From Pirellulales bacterium (lineage in GTDB: Bacteria > Planctomycetota > Planctomycetia > Pirellulales > JAEUIK01), in assembly GCA_019694435.1 (NCBI GenBank), contig JAIBBZ010000019.1, forward strand, positions 43,450 through 107,449: DNA of 64,000 nucleotides, read 5' to 3'. Below, in pieces: positions 52,966 through 61,843 of the stretch (positions within the stretch are counted from its first letter, which is position 1; each line of letters begins with the position of its first letter). Position numbers and translations under genes: made by a program. The notes below the pieces were generated by a model, which saw only the letters and a program-made list of their open reading frames with translations, was not told the origin of the DNA and did no database searches.

Positions 52966-54138
52966 ATGCAGTTCGACGCCCTGTTGTTCGACACGTTGAC
53001 CCCGGCGCGGCTGACGATCGAGGCTGGGCAGATCGCAGCCATCGCAACGCGCGCTCGCACGCGCGGCGACGACCAGTTGCCCGTGGTTGCTCCCGGCTTT
53101 GTCGACCTCCAGGTCAATGGCCTGTTGGGACACGAGTTCAGTTCTCCCGAACTGACGGTTGATCAGGTCGCCGCCATCGGCCAGGCGATCTATGCCCACG
53201 GCGTCACGAGATTCTTGCCGACGCTGACGACGCAGTCGTTCGACGTGCTCGCGCACGGTATGCGCACCGTGGCCCGCGCGTGCGAAGAGCGTCCCGAGAT
53301 AGCCCGCCAAATGGTTGGGATCCATCTCGAGGGCCCATATATCTCTCAAGAAGACGGCCCACGTGGGGCTCACCCGCTGGCGCATTGCCGACCGCCTTGC
53401 TGGGACGAGTTCGCACGACTGCAAACCGCCGCGATGGGTCGGATTCGCTTGCTGACTTTGTCGCCCGAGTACGAAGGCGCGATTCCCTTGATCCGCCGGT
53501 GCGTCGACAGCGGCGTGACCGTGGCCATCGGCCACACGGCGGCGACGGGCGCTCAGATTCGGGCCGCGGTCGACGCGGGCGCGCGCCTCAGCACGCATCT
53601 GGGCAACGGCGCCCACCGCGCGTTGCGGCGCCATCCCAACTATCTCTGGGACCAACTGGCCGAGGACCGGCTGACCGCGAGCCTGATCGTCGACGGTCAT
53701 CACCTTCCCCCGGAGGTCGTGCGCGTATTCGTGCGGGCCAAGGGGCCCGAACGCATTGTGTTGGTCAGCGATTTGTCGGGCCTGGCAGGTCTGCCGCCGG
53801 GACGCTACACGAGCATGGATGGCGAGCTGGAGATTCTCGCCGACGGCCGGCTGGTGATTGCCGGCCAGGATCAGTTGCTTGCCGGCGCATCGCGCCCGAT
53901 CGGCGCAGGCATTGCCGGAGTGATGCAAATGGCAGGTGTCGATCTGCCGACTGCGATCGCGATGGCGACCTCGCAACCGGCCGCCTTGGTGGGGCTGCCC
54001 GTACAGGGCCTTGCGACCGGCGAGCCGGCTGACCTGGCGTTGTTCCGCTTGCCGAACGCAACGGTTGCAGCGCCTGGGTTGCCAATCGCCGCGACGATCG
54101 CCGCGGGCCACTGCGTCTTTGGCGCCGTCGGTTCCTGA
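52966..54138 (+). CDS. nagA: N-acetylglucosamine-6-phosphate deacetylase-like amidohydrolase
   Basis: 390 aa. VVAPGFVDLQVNG, GIHLEGPYIS (metal Glu), AIGHTAATGAQI (metal His) and VLVSDLSGLAGLPPG (catalytic Asp) appear in NagA order. THLGNGAH replaces the more usual THLFNAM, but keeps the metal His. It removes acetate from GlcNAc-6-P in aminosugar recycling. The ATG at 52966 puts a short beta strand before VVAPGFVDL as in the family. No nagB or PTS gene is close. It converges on the membrane-protein gene, 22 bp away. Confidence 0.85.
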   Translation: MQFDALLFDTLTPARLTIEAGQIAAIATRARTRGDDQLPVVAPGFVDLQVNGLLGHEFSSPELTVDQVAAIGQAIYAHGVTRFLPTLTTQSFDVLAHGMRTVARACEERPEIARQMVGIHLEGPYISQEDGPRGAHPLAHCRPPCWDEFARLQTAAMGRIRLLTLSPEYEGAIPLIRRCVDSGVTVAIGHTAATGAQIRAAVDAGARLSTHLGNGAHRALRRHPNYLWDQLAEDRLTASLIVDGHHLPPEVVRVFVRAKGPERIVLVSDLSGLAGLPPGRYTSMDGELEILADGRLVIAGQDQLLAGASRPIGAGIAGVMQMAGVDLPTAIAMATSQPAALVGLPVQGLATGEPADLALFRLPNATVAAPGLPIAATIAAGHCVFGAVGS

Positions 54139-54160
54139 CCAGCGGCCAGCGGCAGCAGGA

Positions 54161-54691
54161 CTACGCAACCAGGCGCACCTGCGCATTGCTGCGATTCGTC
54201 GCCCAGGCCAGCAGCCCGCGATAAAACGCGCCGAGTGCCGCGCCGACGATTGTGGCCACGGTGAAGCCGAGCCGGATGAACCGGGTTTTCGTAGTTTCGT
54301 CGTTGGCCTCGGGGCCGGGGGCGTAGACCTCGGAATAAAGCTGGACGACTTCGCCGACGGCCACGAGACAACACGTCAGCAGAAACAACACCGACAACGC
54401 CGCTGCGACTAAGGCGAGTCGTGCTCCGCGGCGATGCCTGGCAAGCACCAAGATGGCGGCCAGCGTTCCGGCCGCGGCAACGATCGCCGACCCCACCGCC
54501 AACCACGCCGGCGGCTTCGCTCCGAACATGGTTTGCGGCTCGCCCCCGAGACCGAGCCATTGGATTGCGGTCAAGACCAGGCCGATGCCATCGAGCACGA
54601 GCACGATGATCGCCATGATCCGGCCGATGTGTTCGCCCAGCACCCGTTGGGACGAGGCTGGTGTGGCTGCGGTGTCGGGTAATTGTGCCAT
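54161..54691 (-). CDS. Four-helix hypothetical membrane protein
   Basis: 176 aa. Four hydrophobic segments are predicted: about 25-45, 63-84, 94-118 and 143-163. The first helix is GRIMAIIVLVLDGIGLVLTAI. A soluble stretch YSEVYAPGPEANDETTKTRF follows helix 3. No catalytic residues or known family were recognised. The ATG at 54691 leaves a short polar N-terminus; the in-frame extension upstream is not hydrophobic. It may be a structural or stress membrane protein. Confidence 0.65.
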   Translation of the reverse strand: MAQLPDTAATPASSQRVLGEHIGRIMAIIVLVLDGIGLVLTAIQWLGLGGEPQTMFGAKPPAWLAVGSAIVAAAGTLAAILVLARHRRGARLALVAAALSVLFLLTCCLVAVGEVVQLYSEVYAPGPEANDETTKTRFIRLGFTVATIVGAALGAFYRGLLAWATNRSNAQVRLVA

Positions 54692-54916
54692 GCCGCGCAC
54701 CAGTGAAGCATCTGGCTCGCGATCCGGCAAGCAAAGTGCGCGGCCAGATTGAGCAACCTGCCGGGCCACGCTGCCTTGCGCAGCCGCCTCGCTTGGTCGG
54801 TCCGAAGAGTCGATGACCCGATTCTACCCAGCGAGGCTCGCGATTTTTCGAACCGATCAGGAACGCCCATGAAGCGCCTACCTCGCGCATCGGGGCGAGT
54901 GAGTCCTTAAGGCGAT

Positions 54917-56902
54917 TTAATCTGCGGCCGCTTCGGAGCGATAAGCGGGGAGCAGGCCGATGCGTACGTCGATCCGCTGTCGAACCTCCTGGAACCGAGC
55001 GTCGCTTGGACCGCCATAGCGCGCGTCAAAGTCGCTGGGTGTCACCTTCTCTGGTAGCTCGTCGATACGAGGCATGACGTCGGCCACGGCGAAGCGATCG
55101 AGCCAGCCCCAGTGCTCGGGAGATTGTTCGGCCAGGAATTTTGCCAGGTGGCCGCCGGCACGCTGCGCGGCGTATTGCGCGAAGCTGAAGCCTTGTGCTT
55201 CGCGCGCCGGGCTCGTCAACCGTACTAGCCCCAGATTCTCGCCTTGCGTCGGGCCCAGCGCCGCGGTGAGCGCGGCGGCGAAGAAGAATTCGCTCACCAG
55301 ATCGGTACGATCGAGCATCGTCGCCCGGCTCAAGTACGAGCTGCGCACGCGCCGCGACCCTTCGTCGTCAATCGTCTCGGCAATCTTGCGCAGCTCCGCG
55401 ACACCGGCCAAGGAGTTGGTATCGTCGAGGGCCAAGGCCAAACCCAGGAACAGGGCCAATCGCTGGATCTGCGGCGGAGTGCCGCGCGCGGCTCGTGCAG
55501 CAGTTCTCACCAGGCGGCTCGTCAGCGCGTCGCCTGCCGGTCCATTGGCCAGCGCAGCCTCGGTTGCTGCACCTGCTTCGGTGGCGGGGGGCGGCGCGGT
55601 CGATTGCAACACTTCGGTCACCGCGGTCAGCACCCTGCGCGTGGCTTCGAGCAACACAACTTCCTCGCGCCGCGTGCTTTGTGCCAGGCTGAAGCGGACA
55701 AAATCGCGGAATTGCGAGGCGGCCGGATCGTTGGGCAGAACCTTTTCCAGTTCGGCATAAATCCGCGCGAGTTGCAGCTTGGTGGTGGTGCTGAGTTCGC
55801 TGAGGCCATAGATGTTCCGCACGCGCAGCTCTTCGCCGACCAGGTGCAAAATCAGCGCGTTGGCCGGATCGATCTGGATGCGGAAGTTACGAGCCCGCGC
55901 CCGGCCGTCACCCAGGATCGGGCGCATGACCGAGTCAGGCTCGGGGCTGTGGGTGGCGCACAGCAAATGCGCCAGCTCGTGTACGAGGACTTCCAGACGC
56001 TCGGCCTCGGTCACGATCTTGTTGGGCCACTCGCGCACCAGGCAGTGTCGGCGGAACGGACCGCGCACACCGCCCAGTTTGGTTGGGCCATCGGGCTGTT
56101 CGAACTGGCTCGCGAAGCCGATGGCGACCTTGGCGGGACCCGGATCGACGCGGTGTTCGAACTCGCCGAGCAATTCGACGAAGTCGGTGACCTTGTCGGT
56201 CGTTTCCCAGCGGTCGAAAGCCACGACTTTGAATCGCACTCGGCAGGCGCGTGCCAGGATCTGCGAGGCAATCTCCAGTCGTCTGGTCAGCCGCTGCTGC
56301 CAGATCTCTTGCCGGGCCGCTTCGTTGTCGTCAACGAGAATCTTGACCGGGATGACCGCAAGGGGCGCCAATGCGGCGCGGCGGTTGAACTCCACGTCGT
56401 ATCCCGGCGGGATGCCTTCGAGCATCTCGGCCAACGGGGCGTCGGGCACGGTCTCCTCCCCGCCGGTGAAGCTGACCTGCTCGAGATCGACGCCGTTGGC
56501 GAACTCGCCGAAATAGCTGACCGTGTTCGGCTCGAGCAAGTAATGTTTCGCGCCGGCCAGCGAGGGGAATTCCAATTCCACCGGCCCCAGCACCGCGATC
56601 GGCCGCACTTCGCCCGACACCAGCTTGTAATCGTTGAAAGGGCGCGGACCGGACTTGGCTTGGAAGTCAGGGTCGGCATACGGGCCATGTGCGGCGCGCA
56701 GGCGGAATTCGACGGTCCCGTTCGTGCGATTCGTCACGACCACCGCGGCGGCCCGGACCGCGGCCAGGTTCGGCACCCAAGGGCCGGCCAGCGCAAACAA
56801 CAGGGACACGAAGCAGGCGTGACGCACGAATGGTCCCGGTCGAGGAAGCTCCTGAAGCTCGGCGAACCCGTTCAGTTTAGCCGCGGGCGCAAACGCCGGC
56901 AT
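54917..56902 (-). CDS. Secreted protein with a metzincin-like zinc motif
   Basis: 661 aa. A hydrophobic segment (CFVSLLFALAGPWVP, about 31-45) acts as signal peptide, so the start may be a GTG 25 codons later than the ATG used. Residues 60-180 are beta-rich and non-catalytic. HELAHLLCATH (308-318) has the three His and Glu of the HExxHxxGxxH zinc motif, with Cys in place of Gly, and SVMRP eight residues later would be the Met-turn. A 340-residue helical Ala/Leu-rich C-terminal part follows. It may be an exported metallopeptidase. Catalysis is unproven. Confidence 0.65.
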   Translation of the reverse strand: MPAFAPAAKLNGFAELQELPRPGPFVRHACFVSLLFALAGPWVPNLAAVRAAAVVVTNRTNGTVEFRLRAAHGPYADPDFQAKSGPRPFNDYKLVSGEVRPIAVLGPVELEFPSLAGAKHYLLEPNTVSYFGEFANGVDLEQVSFTGGEETVPDAPLAEMLEGIPPGYDVEFNRRAALAPLAVIPVKILVDDNEAARQEIWQQRLTRRLEIASQILARACRVRFKVVAFDRWETTDKVTDFVELLGEFEHRVDPGPAKVAIGFASQFEQPDGPTKLGGVRGPFRRHCLVREWPNKIVTEAERLEVLVHELAHLLCATHSPEPDSVMRPILGDGRARARNFRIQIDPANALILHLVGEELRVRNIYGLSELSTTTKLQLARIYAELEKVLPNDPAASQFRDFVRFSLAQSTRREEVVLLEATRRVLTAVTEVLQSTAPPPATEAGAATEAALANGPAGDALTSRLVRTAARAARGTPPQIQRLALFLGLALALDDTNSLAGVAELRKIAETIDDEGSRRVRSSYLSRATMLDRTDLVSEFFFAAALTAALGPTQGENLGLVRLTSPAREAQGFSFAQYAAQRAGGHLAKFLAEQSPEHWGWLDRFAVADVMPRIDELPEKVTPSDFDARYGGPSDARFQEVRQRIDVRIGLLPAYRSEAAAD

Positions 56903-56916
56903 CCTGACGCGCGGGT

Positions 56917-56949
56917 AAAAAAAGAAGGCCCGGGTCCGAAGACCCGGGC
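56917..56949 (-). terminator. Terminator of the BON-domain gene
   Basis: GCCCGGGTC / GACCCGGGC stem with a CGAA loop on the plus strand (56928-56949); reading on the minus strand it is followed after a short CTTC by a run of seven T. It ends transcription coming from 57088-57354. Confidence 0.85.
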
Positions 56950-57087
56950 TCTGGGAAGGCCCACGGGAAGTTTGGGAGAGTGTGGAGGAGTTGACTTCGC
57001 CGGGGGCAAACTCTCACTTGGGGGGAGCGAGAGTAGTTCGCATTGTTCGGTGTGTCGGTTTCGGTGTAACGGCCTCGGTGTATCAGT

Positions 57088-57354
57088 TCATGCCACGGCC
57101 GTACGGTTACGCGACGCGGCAATCACGTCGATGGCATCCACGAGCCGGTCCACGCCAGGTACATGGCGGCAGTGCGTATGGCTCAGTTGTTTTTCGTAGA
57201 ACGAGCAGACCCGACCTCGCAGCGTTACGGTTCCATCCAACGCCTCGACAACCAGGCGTCGCAATGCGGGAATATTGCTCGCTGCGAGCGCCGACTGGAC
57301 GCGAATTTCCAGGTCATGGTCGCGGCGAGTAGTACCTGCAGATGCGGCGGACAT
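57088..57354 (-). CDS. BON-domain protein
   Basis: 88 aa, a single BON-like domain: LEIRVQSALAASNIPALRRL, VVEALDGTVTLRGRV and VDRLVDAIDVI. BON domains bind phospholipids or membranes and are often linked to osmotic stress proteins (OsmY), but this one lacks a signal peptide and is probably cytoplasmic. The ATG at 57354 is used; a TTG seven codons earlier is possible. A terminator follows at 56917-56949. Confidence 0.75.
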   Translation of the reverse strand: MSAASAGTTRRDHDLEIRVQSALAASNIPALRRLVVEALDGTVTLRGRVCSFYEKQLSHTHCRHVPGVDRLVDAIDVIAASRNRTAVA

Positions 57355-57931
57355 AATCGTTTTGTCTCCGTCCAATACGTTTGGGGTTAAAGCTGTGGGT
57401 GTCGAACGTTGCTGGTCCGCCTACTGCAAGCAACGCTCGGTGGTTCGTGGTCGATTGGTTACTTTTTTCCGTCCGGGGTATTCCGTGGCGCCACGTTGCC
57501 CGGCAGCGTCAACATCGATTCGACGCCTCCGTATTGACCGTGGTTCCGCTCCCGTCGTGATTCTTTCGCCGCGGCCCAGCGAACGGCTTCCTTCAATGCC
57601 GGACCTTCCGCCCGATAGCTGTGAATCAACATGGGCTTGCGCCTTATGCAAATGGCCTTTCCTCTGTGGAGGGCGTCGTGCCCTCAGACCAAACGTGCTT
57701 TCAGGCAAAAGCAATTGCCGTACCAGTGCCGCGGGGGATCGCTTTTTTAGATTTGCGACAGCAGGTCGAAATTCTCATCGAGTAACGACTTACGACGGAT
57801 GTGCCGCTGTTTCTTCCCGATTTCCGCGACGACTGCTGACGTTCGGCGCGGCAGCACCACGTCCGGCTCTGCGCGCAAGCTAAGCAGTAATCCGACGTGA
57901 TGCTGTCGGCCAAGCCGGCAAGCGGCGCGGT
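57355..57931. other. Intergenic region, no gene recognised
   Basis: 577 bp between the BON gene and the enolase-superfamily gene, both on the minus strand. Short open frames on both strands translate to Arg/Gly/Cys-rich sequence without domains. A hairpin GAGGGC / GCCCTC with a 5-nt loop was noted near 57666-57682. Promoters for the BON gene probably lie at its left end. Confidence 0.4.
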
Positions 57932-59293
57932 TTACGGCCAATCGAACCCCAGCCCGACCCCGGAAAGGCAACTGGTCGCCAATTCGCCGTCCGAGAGGCA
58001 AAACATGCCGGGGTAGCGTGAGCTCCAGCCCTGGTTCCCGGCGGGGCAGTATTGCCGAGCGTTGCCTTCGATCGCCGCGACGCCGGGAATGCGGGCCGAG
58101 AGGCTGGCCGAATGCAGGAAAGAAGCCCCGGGGCACGTCAGATCCTGGACGCAGAGAAACATCCCGTATTTCTGGGCCGCGGCCGCCATCAATAACGATT
58201 CTGTCTGGCCTTTGCATGCCTTGAGGGCCACGCCCGAATAGCCCAGCTCACGGGCCAGCAGCAGGCTTTCGAAATCGACCAGCGACTCGTCGATCACCAC
58301 GGGTTTGATACGGGCCGCCGCGTGCATCCGGTTCTCCGGATGGGACTGCAAGTCCCGGTGCGTGGGCTGCTCGATGTATTGGACGCGTTCCAGGGCGAGC
58401 GGCGCCCGTTCGCCGACGCGGGCAAGAAAATCGAGCACGTACGCGACGTCGGCACAGCGCTCGTTGAAGTCGAGCGAGTAGCACCAGGTCGAGCAGCCGC
58501 GTGCCGCTTGGGCCGCGACGGCCACCTGCTCGACGGCGATCACTCGTTCTACGTCCCAGGCGAGGTCGTCGCCGTTGAGCTTGATCTTCAAATGCGTCAG
58601 GCCGTCGGCCGCGATCCATGCTCCCAGCGTTTCGGGCAGCCCATCGCCGACGGGCTGTGCGACGTCGGCCGGCGTGAGCGGATCGAGCGCCCCGACGAGA
58701 TGATACAGCGGCATTCGCGGCTTGGGCCGGCGCAGCGTATATCGATCGAGATATTCCCCACGGAAATCGGCGTTTAGCCACGAAGCCAGATCGCGATCGA
58801 CGTACTCCGCGCCCAGCACGTCGAAACTGTTCTGGCCCAAGGCGCGGCCAAAGGCGTCGTGCACGGCGGCCTCGAGCGGACTGGCCGCCACGAGCTGCGC
58901 GAGCCGGGGCAGCGGCTCAGCAAGCGCGAGTTCCGCCTCGATCGATCGGGCCAGGGACGGATGATTGAGTCCCAACGCGTGGGTCAATTCCAAAGGGTGG
59001 CCCGTTGCCTTGCAGCTCAGGGCCGCATCGACGCAGCGAGCGGCAAAGGCCTGCATGGCGGCCGACGCGACGCTGCCATCGACGCATTGCGAGGGCCAGG
59101 CCCAGACGTGCGCCAAGGGCATCGAACCGCGCCCCTGCGCGCGGCGTCCCGCGCGGTTTTCGACCTCGATGGCGACGTCGCACATCAAGGCCTCGTTCAT
59201 CACGCGCCCACCGAACTTGATCGGCGTGCGATAGGCGAGGCGCGCAAGCTGCATGCTCGCGGCAACGATGCGAACGTCGGTCGGCTTCGGCAC
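57932..59293 (-). CDS. Enolase-superfamily protein (mandelate racemase / muconate lactonizing type)
   Basis: 453 aa from the GTG at 59291-59293, which follows TGAGG. The barrel residues fit the superfamily: LKIKLNG (K-x-K at the second strand), YSLDFNE (metal Asp), YIEQPTH (metal Glu), VVIDESL (metal Asp-Glu) and ALKACKGQ (C-terminal general-acid/base Lys). These resemble muconate/dipeptide epimerase-type members, but the substrate is open. The N-terminal part is longer than usual and begins with an ordinary alpha+beta capping domain. It is the last gene of an operon with a histidine kinase and NarL-type regulator. Confidence 0.8.
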   Translation of the reverse strand: MPKPTDVRIVAASMQLARLAYRTPIKFGGRVMNEALMCDVAIEVENRAGRRAQGRGSMPLAHVWAWPSQCVDGSVASAAMQAFAARCVDAALSCKATGHPLELTHALGLNHPSLARSIEAELALAEPLPRLAQLVAASPLEAAVHDAFGRALGQNSFDVLGAEYVDRDLASWLNADFRGEYLDRYTLRRPKPRMPLYHLVGALDPLTPADVAQPVGDGLPETLGAWIAADGLTHLKIKLNGDDLAWDVERVIAVEQVAVAAQAARGCSTWCYSLDFNERCADVAYVLDFLARVGERAPLALERVQYIEQPTHRDLQSHPENRMHAAARIKPVVIDESLVDFESLLLARELGYSGVALKACKGQTESLLMAAAAQKYGMFLCVQDLTCPGASFLHSASLSARIPGVAAIEGNARQYCPAGNQGWSSRYPGMFCLSDGELATSCLSGVGLGFDWP

Positions 59294-59346
59294 GGATCGC
59301 CTCAGGTGAACGGGGCGCAACTGCTCCCAGGGCAGCGCCACGTTAT

Positions 59347-59376
59347 CTGCGCTTGCACCTCGCGATGCAAGCGCAG
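59347..59376. terminator. Hairpin between the regulator and enolase-superfamily genes
   Basis: CTGCGCTTGCA / TGCAAGCGCAG, 11-bp perfect stem with an 8-nt loop, without a T-run. It could be a processing or attenuation site within the operon. Confidence 0.5.
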
Positions 59377-59387
59377 AGAGTCGAGGG

Positions 59388-60020
59388 TCAAACCAGGCCG
59401 TTGCGCACGGCCCAAACGGCCGCCTGCGTGCGATCATTCACGCCGATCTTGCGCAGGATGTGCTGGACGTGCTCTTTCACCGTCTCGTAGCTGATTCCGA
59501 GCGACTGGGCGATTTCACGGTTCGTCAGGCCATAGGCCATCTGCTTGAGCACTTCGCTCTCGCGCTGAGTGAGCGGCACCTCGTTGTCGCCGGGCACGCG
59601 CGGCGTGGCGAGGGCCCCCGTCACGCGCCGCAGCTCGTCGCGGCTCCAGATGTTGCCCCCCGTGGCTGCCGTGCGGATGGCGGTCAGCAAGTCGTCGCGC
59701 GTGGCGTTCTTCATCAAGTATCCGTTTGCTCCCAGGGCCACGGCGCGTGCGATATACGTCGGATTATCGTAGCTCGAAAAGATCAACACGCTGGTCGCCG
59801 GCGAATCGACTTTCAAACGGGCCAGCGCGTTGAGGCCGTCGAGCTGTGGCATCCGGATATCGAGCAGGAGCACATCGGGGCGGAGCTGCGTGGCCTGGCG
59901 CAGGGCATCTTCGCCCGTGGTTGCTTCTCCCACGATCTCGACTTCAGAGTCCTCGAGCAGGCGAGCGATCCCCGATCGCACGACCTGGTGATCGTCTGCC
60001 ACTAGTACCCGAATTGACAT
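59388..60020 (-). CDS. NarL/FixJ-family response regulator
   Basis: 210 aa. Receiver domain with the phospho-acceptor in LLLDIRMPQLDGL and acidic VADDHQVVRSG; C-terminal LuxR-type helix-turn-helix LTQRESEVLKQMAYGLTNREIAQSLGISYETVKEH (split here by domain) that binds DNA. The start at 60020 is favoured by AAGAGG upstream. It follows the kinase gene by 141 bp and is probably its partner. It likely controls transcription, perhaps of the downstream enolase-superfamily gene. Confidence 0.93.
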   Translation of the reverse strand: MSIRVLVADDHQVVRSGIARLLEDSEVEIVGEATTGEDALRQATQLRPDVLLLDIRMPQLDGLNALARLKVDSPATSVLIFSSYDNPTYIARAVALGANGYLMKNATRDDLLTAIRTAATGGNIWSRDELRRVTGALATPRVPGDNEVPLTQRESEVLKQMAYGLTNREIAQSLGISYETVKEHVQHILRKIGVNDRTQAAVWAVRNGLV

Positions 60021-60161
60021 GTTGCGCATCCTCTTGGCCGCCTACCAGGCGGGCCGGTTAAGTACCCATGGAGAGTGTAGCGCGAAGCCCCCACGGCCCC
60101 GCCTCGGTTCCCGTTTGCCCGTCCCCTTTGCGATCCTGTCTTTGCCCTTACAGATTTTGTA

Positions 60162-61367
60162 CTACATGCCAGGCTCGGCTGCTGCCGCAGGCCATGGCAG
60201 TTGGACCACGAGCCGGGTGCCGCTGCCGGGTTGGCTGGTGATTTGCGCGCTTCCGCCTAGCATTTGTGCGCGTTCACGTATTCCCATCAAACCGAATCGC
60301 TGGCCGCGCACCTGGAGAGGGTCGAAGCCGATGCCATTGTCGCGCACGATCAGCTGGAGTTGCCCTGCCGCGTGGCGCAATTCGACCCAGGCCTCGGTGG
60401 CCTCGCTGTGGCGGGCGACGTTGTTCAAACATTCCTGTACCATGCGAAACAGGTTGCCCTCGACGATTGGAGGCAGCCGCTGGGGCAATGCGTCGTGGTC
60501 GAAATGTACCTCGCGCTCATCGGTGCAGTGATGATCGGCCAGCATTTGCAGGGCGGCCAGCAGACCTTGCTCGTCGAGCACCGGAGGCCGGAGTCCTGCG
60601 ATCAACCTGCGCCCCTCGGTGACGCCGCGCTCGATCGATTCGCGCGTGGTCTCTAATTCCTGGGCCGCTTGCGGCGGCAGTCGGTGCAGCGCGGACTGCA
60701 AATGGATCAGCGCCGCGCTCATTTCCTGCAGCATGCCGTCGTGGATCTCGCAAGCCGTCAAGGTTCGGTCGCGCTCGTGAAATTCGAGCAGGTGTTCGAG
60801 CAGACGCTGTTTGTCGAGCAGCGTGGCGCGGGCCACTTTCGACTCGGTAACATCGCGGAATACGGCAATCCCTCCGCGCACCTCGCCGCTTTCGTCGCGC
60901 AGTGGTCTCGAGGTGACGCTCAGCCACAGCCCCGCGGGGCGCGCTTCGTTGACGACGTAAATCTCGACATTATCGATGTCTTCGCCCCGGAGTGATCGTG
61001 AAAGGGGCAGCTCCTCGGCGGGAAAAGGCGTCTGCTGATCGGGCAGAAACAGGCCGTAGTATTCGGGCCAGTTGGCGCGCGAGGTGTTGAACGAACCGCG
61101 CCCCAACAGCTCCTCGGCCGCCGGATTGAATTGCAGAAAGTAGCCTCGATGATCACAAACGACGATCCCGTCGCCGATGTTGTCGAGAATCGATTGGAGC
61201 AATTGCGTTTGCTTGAACAGCCGCAAGTAGGCGACTTGGCGTTCGTCGAGCGGCAGGCTGGCCTGGGCCTTCGACAAGGGTTCCGTGGTGGCGATGCCCG
61301 ACTCCAGCTCGGCCACGCGTCGCCGCAGCGAGCGCACTTCCTCGAGCAGATCGACTTGGGTTTTCAT
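60162..61367 (-). CDS. PAS-domain histidine kinase (HisKA_3 type)
   Basis: 401 aa, cytoplasmic with no membrane helix. A short coiled coil (VDLLEEVRSLRRRVAEL) leads to a PAS domain (ILDNIGDGIVVCDHRGYFLQF, residues 66-180). The dimerisation domain has EIHDGMLQEMSAAL with the phospho-His, as in NarX/LuxR-partner kinases, and the ATPase domain has MVQECLNNVARHS, DNGIGFD and RFGLMGIRERAQ. It should phosphorylate the NarL-type regulator encoded next. The ATG at 61367 places the coiled coil at the start; the upstream frame is Arg/Pro-rich. Confidence 0.93.
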   Translation of the reverse strand: MKTQVDLLEEVRSLRRRVAELESGIATTEPLSKAQASLPLDERQVAYLRLFKQTQLLQSILDNIGDGIVVCDHRGYFLQFNPAAEELLGRGSFNTSRANWPEYYGLFLPDQQTPFPAEELPLSRSLRGEDIDNVEIYVVNEARPAGLWLSVTSRPLRDESGEVRGGIAVFRDVTESKVARATLLDKQRLLEHLLEFHERDRTLTACEIHDGMLQEMSAALIHLQSALHRLPPQAAQELETTRESIERGVTEGRRLIAGLRPPVLDEQGLLAALQMLADHHCTDEREVHFDHDALPQRLPPIVEGNLFRMVQECLNNVARHSEATEAWVELRHAAGQLQLIVRDNGIGFDPLQVRGQRFGLMGIRERAQMLGGSAQITSQPGSGTRLVVQLPWPAAAAEPGM

Positions 61368-61843
61368 GGCCTCGCATTCCGTAGCGAAAGGTGCCCCGGC
61401 GCGTTCTGCCGGCGGCGGCTCGCTCCTCCGCGGCATTGGGCGAAGCGCGCCCCCTCGTCGGTGCCGGGGGGCATGCTGCCGGCGGAGATCGACGCCGCAA
61501 TTGGCACGCAACCCAGCGCAAGCGGTGTAAACTGCTCCCGGAACGCCTTTCCGGGGCTTCGCGGGGTGATAGGGCGGCGCGGCGATCGCAAATCAATTTG
61601 CTGGCCGCCCGCATCCCCCACGGATGCTTTTCCCCTTCAGCCCCAACAACCATGCTAAGGGGGAGTCTGGCCCACCAAGAAGAAGTATAGCGCCGTAAAG
61701 GTGCAAGACAACCAGAGAGCGTAAGTCACCAAGTGGAAATGCTTTGCTACGATAGTTCCAACTGTGACAAAGGAACCGGAGGGCTGCGCCCTTCCTGCGG
61801 ATTACACGGATGGCGCCTTGCAATTTGAAGAGAGATCGAGGTC
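61368..61843. other. Divergent intergenic region, no gene recognised
   Basis: 476 bp between the divergent kinase gene and the partial multidomain gene. Open frames on either strand (for example 61593-61823 minus, 61391-61690 plus) have no recognisable domain and were rejected. Promoters for both flanking genes should lie here but none was convincing. Confidence 0.4.

Noticed and set aside
55244..57199. 651-codon plus-strand open frame antisense to the metzincin-like gene
   Set aside because: Low-complexity Arg/Gly/Gln translation; the minus-strand gene has a signal peptide and zinc motif.
57421..57714. 97-codon minus-strand frame in the gap before the BON gene
   Set aside because: Arg/Gly-rich translation with no domain; judged non-coding.
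61593..61823. 76-codon minus-strand frame
   Set aside because: No domain, in an intergenic region that should hold divergent promoters.
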